Below, one piece after another: positions 63,246 to 64,000 of a DNA stretch of 64,000 nt. This stretch comes from Zygnema cylindricum (Eukaryota; Streptophyta; Zygnematophyceae; Zygnematales; Zygnemataceae), in assembly GCA_037447655.1 (NCBI GenBank), contig JBBHKE010000370.1, forward strand, positions 149,587 to 213,586, read 5' to 3'. Position 1 is the stretch's first letter. Each line of letters opens with the position of its first letter. A program made the translations under genes and the position numbers. The notes beneath the pieces are model-generated. The model did not search any database. It was not told the origin of the DNA and was given only the letters and a program-made list of their open reading frames with translations.

Positions 63246-64000
63246 TATTGTGGTCACAAGTTTGGATGTATATCTAGAATTTGAACAGCCTACGACTTTA
63301 TTCTAACACACTTTACCTATCTATCGCATCTGTGTGTCTTATTGGTTACTTTTCTTCCACACGAACTCTTTATTTTTTTCCTTCCATTGGTTCCCTAACC
63401 TTCCACAGCGTACATCTTCACGGTACGGACGGGTCTCGCGGAGGGTTATTTTGGAGACGCTCATCGAAGCAAATTTCGTGAAGCGAATTTTATGCCAAGG
63501 AGCTTTGCAAAACCCGACTTGCTTCGAACACGTTCGATTCACCCTTAGTGTTCACTAGTGTACTAAAGGTGTTTGTAAGTAGTCGATGCCTTGCGGGTGC
63601 AAGAGCGTTCCGATTTAGAGTGGACACTCGTGTAGGGGATCGGTGTGGAGGGGTTACATCGTGAACCTCTTTATTGAGCATTTGCATTTTCCGGCTTTCC
63701 GTGCATGCTATCTGGCCCTAAGTGGCCTTACATTTTCGTGTGACTATCTGGAGTGGGATTTCTTGCTAGATCTTGCCGTGGGTGGCACTTTGTAGACCTT
63801 TTCCCGGCTGAGTTGTTATAGATCTGCGCGTAAGGGTGCTTGAATAGCAATTTTCTTGTTTTTATAGAATTGGCCCGTTGGCCTTGCCAACTGTGTGCAG
63901 GGTAGAGGTTTTGGTAAACTAGCTTCTTGCTAGATATGACCATCGGGTCTTGATGTGACTAAGTGTGTTGACTTGACGAGTGGATTGGTCTGACACATGT
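63246..64000. other. Unassigned DNA at the right edge
   Basis: Several ORFs of 60-74 codons, none with a recognisable motif. I cannot assign a function. Confidence 0.5.

Overview
This 64-kb window is a gene-poor eukaryotic region built almost entirely of transposable elements, most probably from the green plant (streptophyte) lineage. The basis is Ty1/copia retrotransposons, two families of hAT transposase with BED and DUF659-like domains, a PIF/Harbinger-type (Tourist-like) MITE, and retroelement primer sites that match the plant initiator tRNA-Met as I remember it. I cannot name the species. I found no intact host gene, no rRNA or tRNA gene and no CRISPR array. Every coding region recognised is a transposon gene carrying stops, frameshifts or truncation. 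There is a 10-base run of N at 49206-49215.

Layout. 1-13125 is a three-level nest on the + strand. CopA (752-8161, itself split by a solo LTR at 3082-4137) sits in the gag-derived gene of CopB (1-9968). CopB in turn sits in the pol gene of CopC (9969-13125). 13126-15602 is unassigned DNA with a 34-bp perfect palindrome, a direct repeat of about 185 bp and an LTR fragment. 15603-22729 is a minus-strand hAT transposase pseudogene (hAT-1) split by a minus-strand copia, CopD (16919-21979), with a perfect 5-bp target duplication. 22730-27338 is mostly unassigned, with a decayed MITE, a large CT-rich satellite and a decayed ORF. 27339-35506 is a plus-strand hAT element (hAT-2) interrupted by a second CopB-type element (TRGAG-2, 30728-34790, minus). 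35791-36568 is a deletion derivative of hAT-2 with an 8-bp target duplication. 37415-39108 holds fragments of an unrelated copia family, CopE (minus). 39192-44867 is CopF with a duplicated 5' LTR. 44868-45913 is a further LTR, 45914-48365 a LINE-like reverse transcriptase pseudogene, and 48369-49069 a Tourist-like MITE. 49495-59584 holds CopG, CopH (51155-57610) and the inverted fragment CopI. 59585-64000 is pyrimidine-rich and unassigned DNA.

How the elements work together. CopA, CopD, CopF, CopG, CopH and CopI share one architecture: an LTR of about 1.05 kb, then a 15-base site complementary to the anticodon arm of initiator tRNA-Met, then gag, protease, integrase, reverse transcriptase and RNase H, then the polypurine tract AAAATAAGGGGAG. 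The CopB/TRGAG-2 family keeps the LTR, primer site, gag, zinc knuckle and polypurine tract but has lost protease, integrase and most of the reverse transcriptase. It is best read as a non-autonomous family mobilised by the others. The main novel signals are the primer site that contains the gag AUG, an array of covarying tetraloop hairpins in every LTR leader, a dyad next to the TATA box, an antisense tRNA-like block in U3, and a protease-motif variant shared by two transposed copies.
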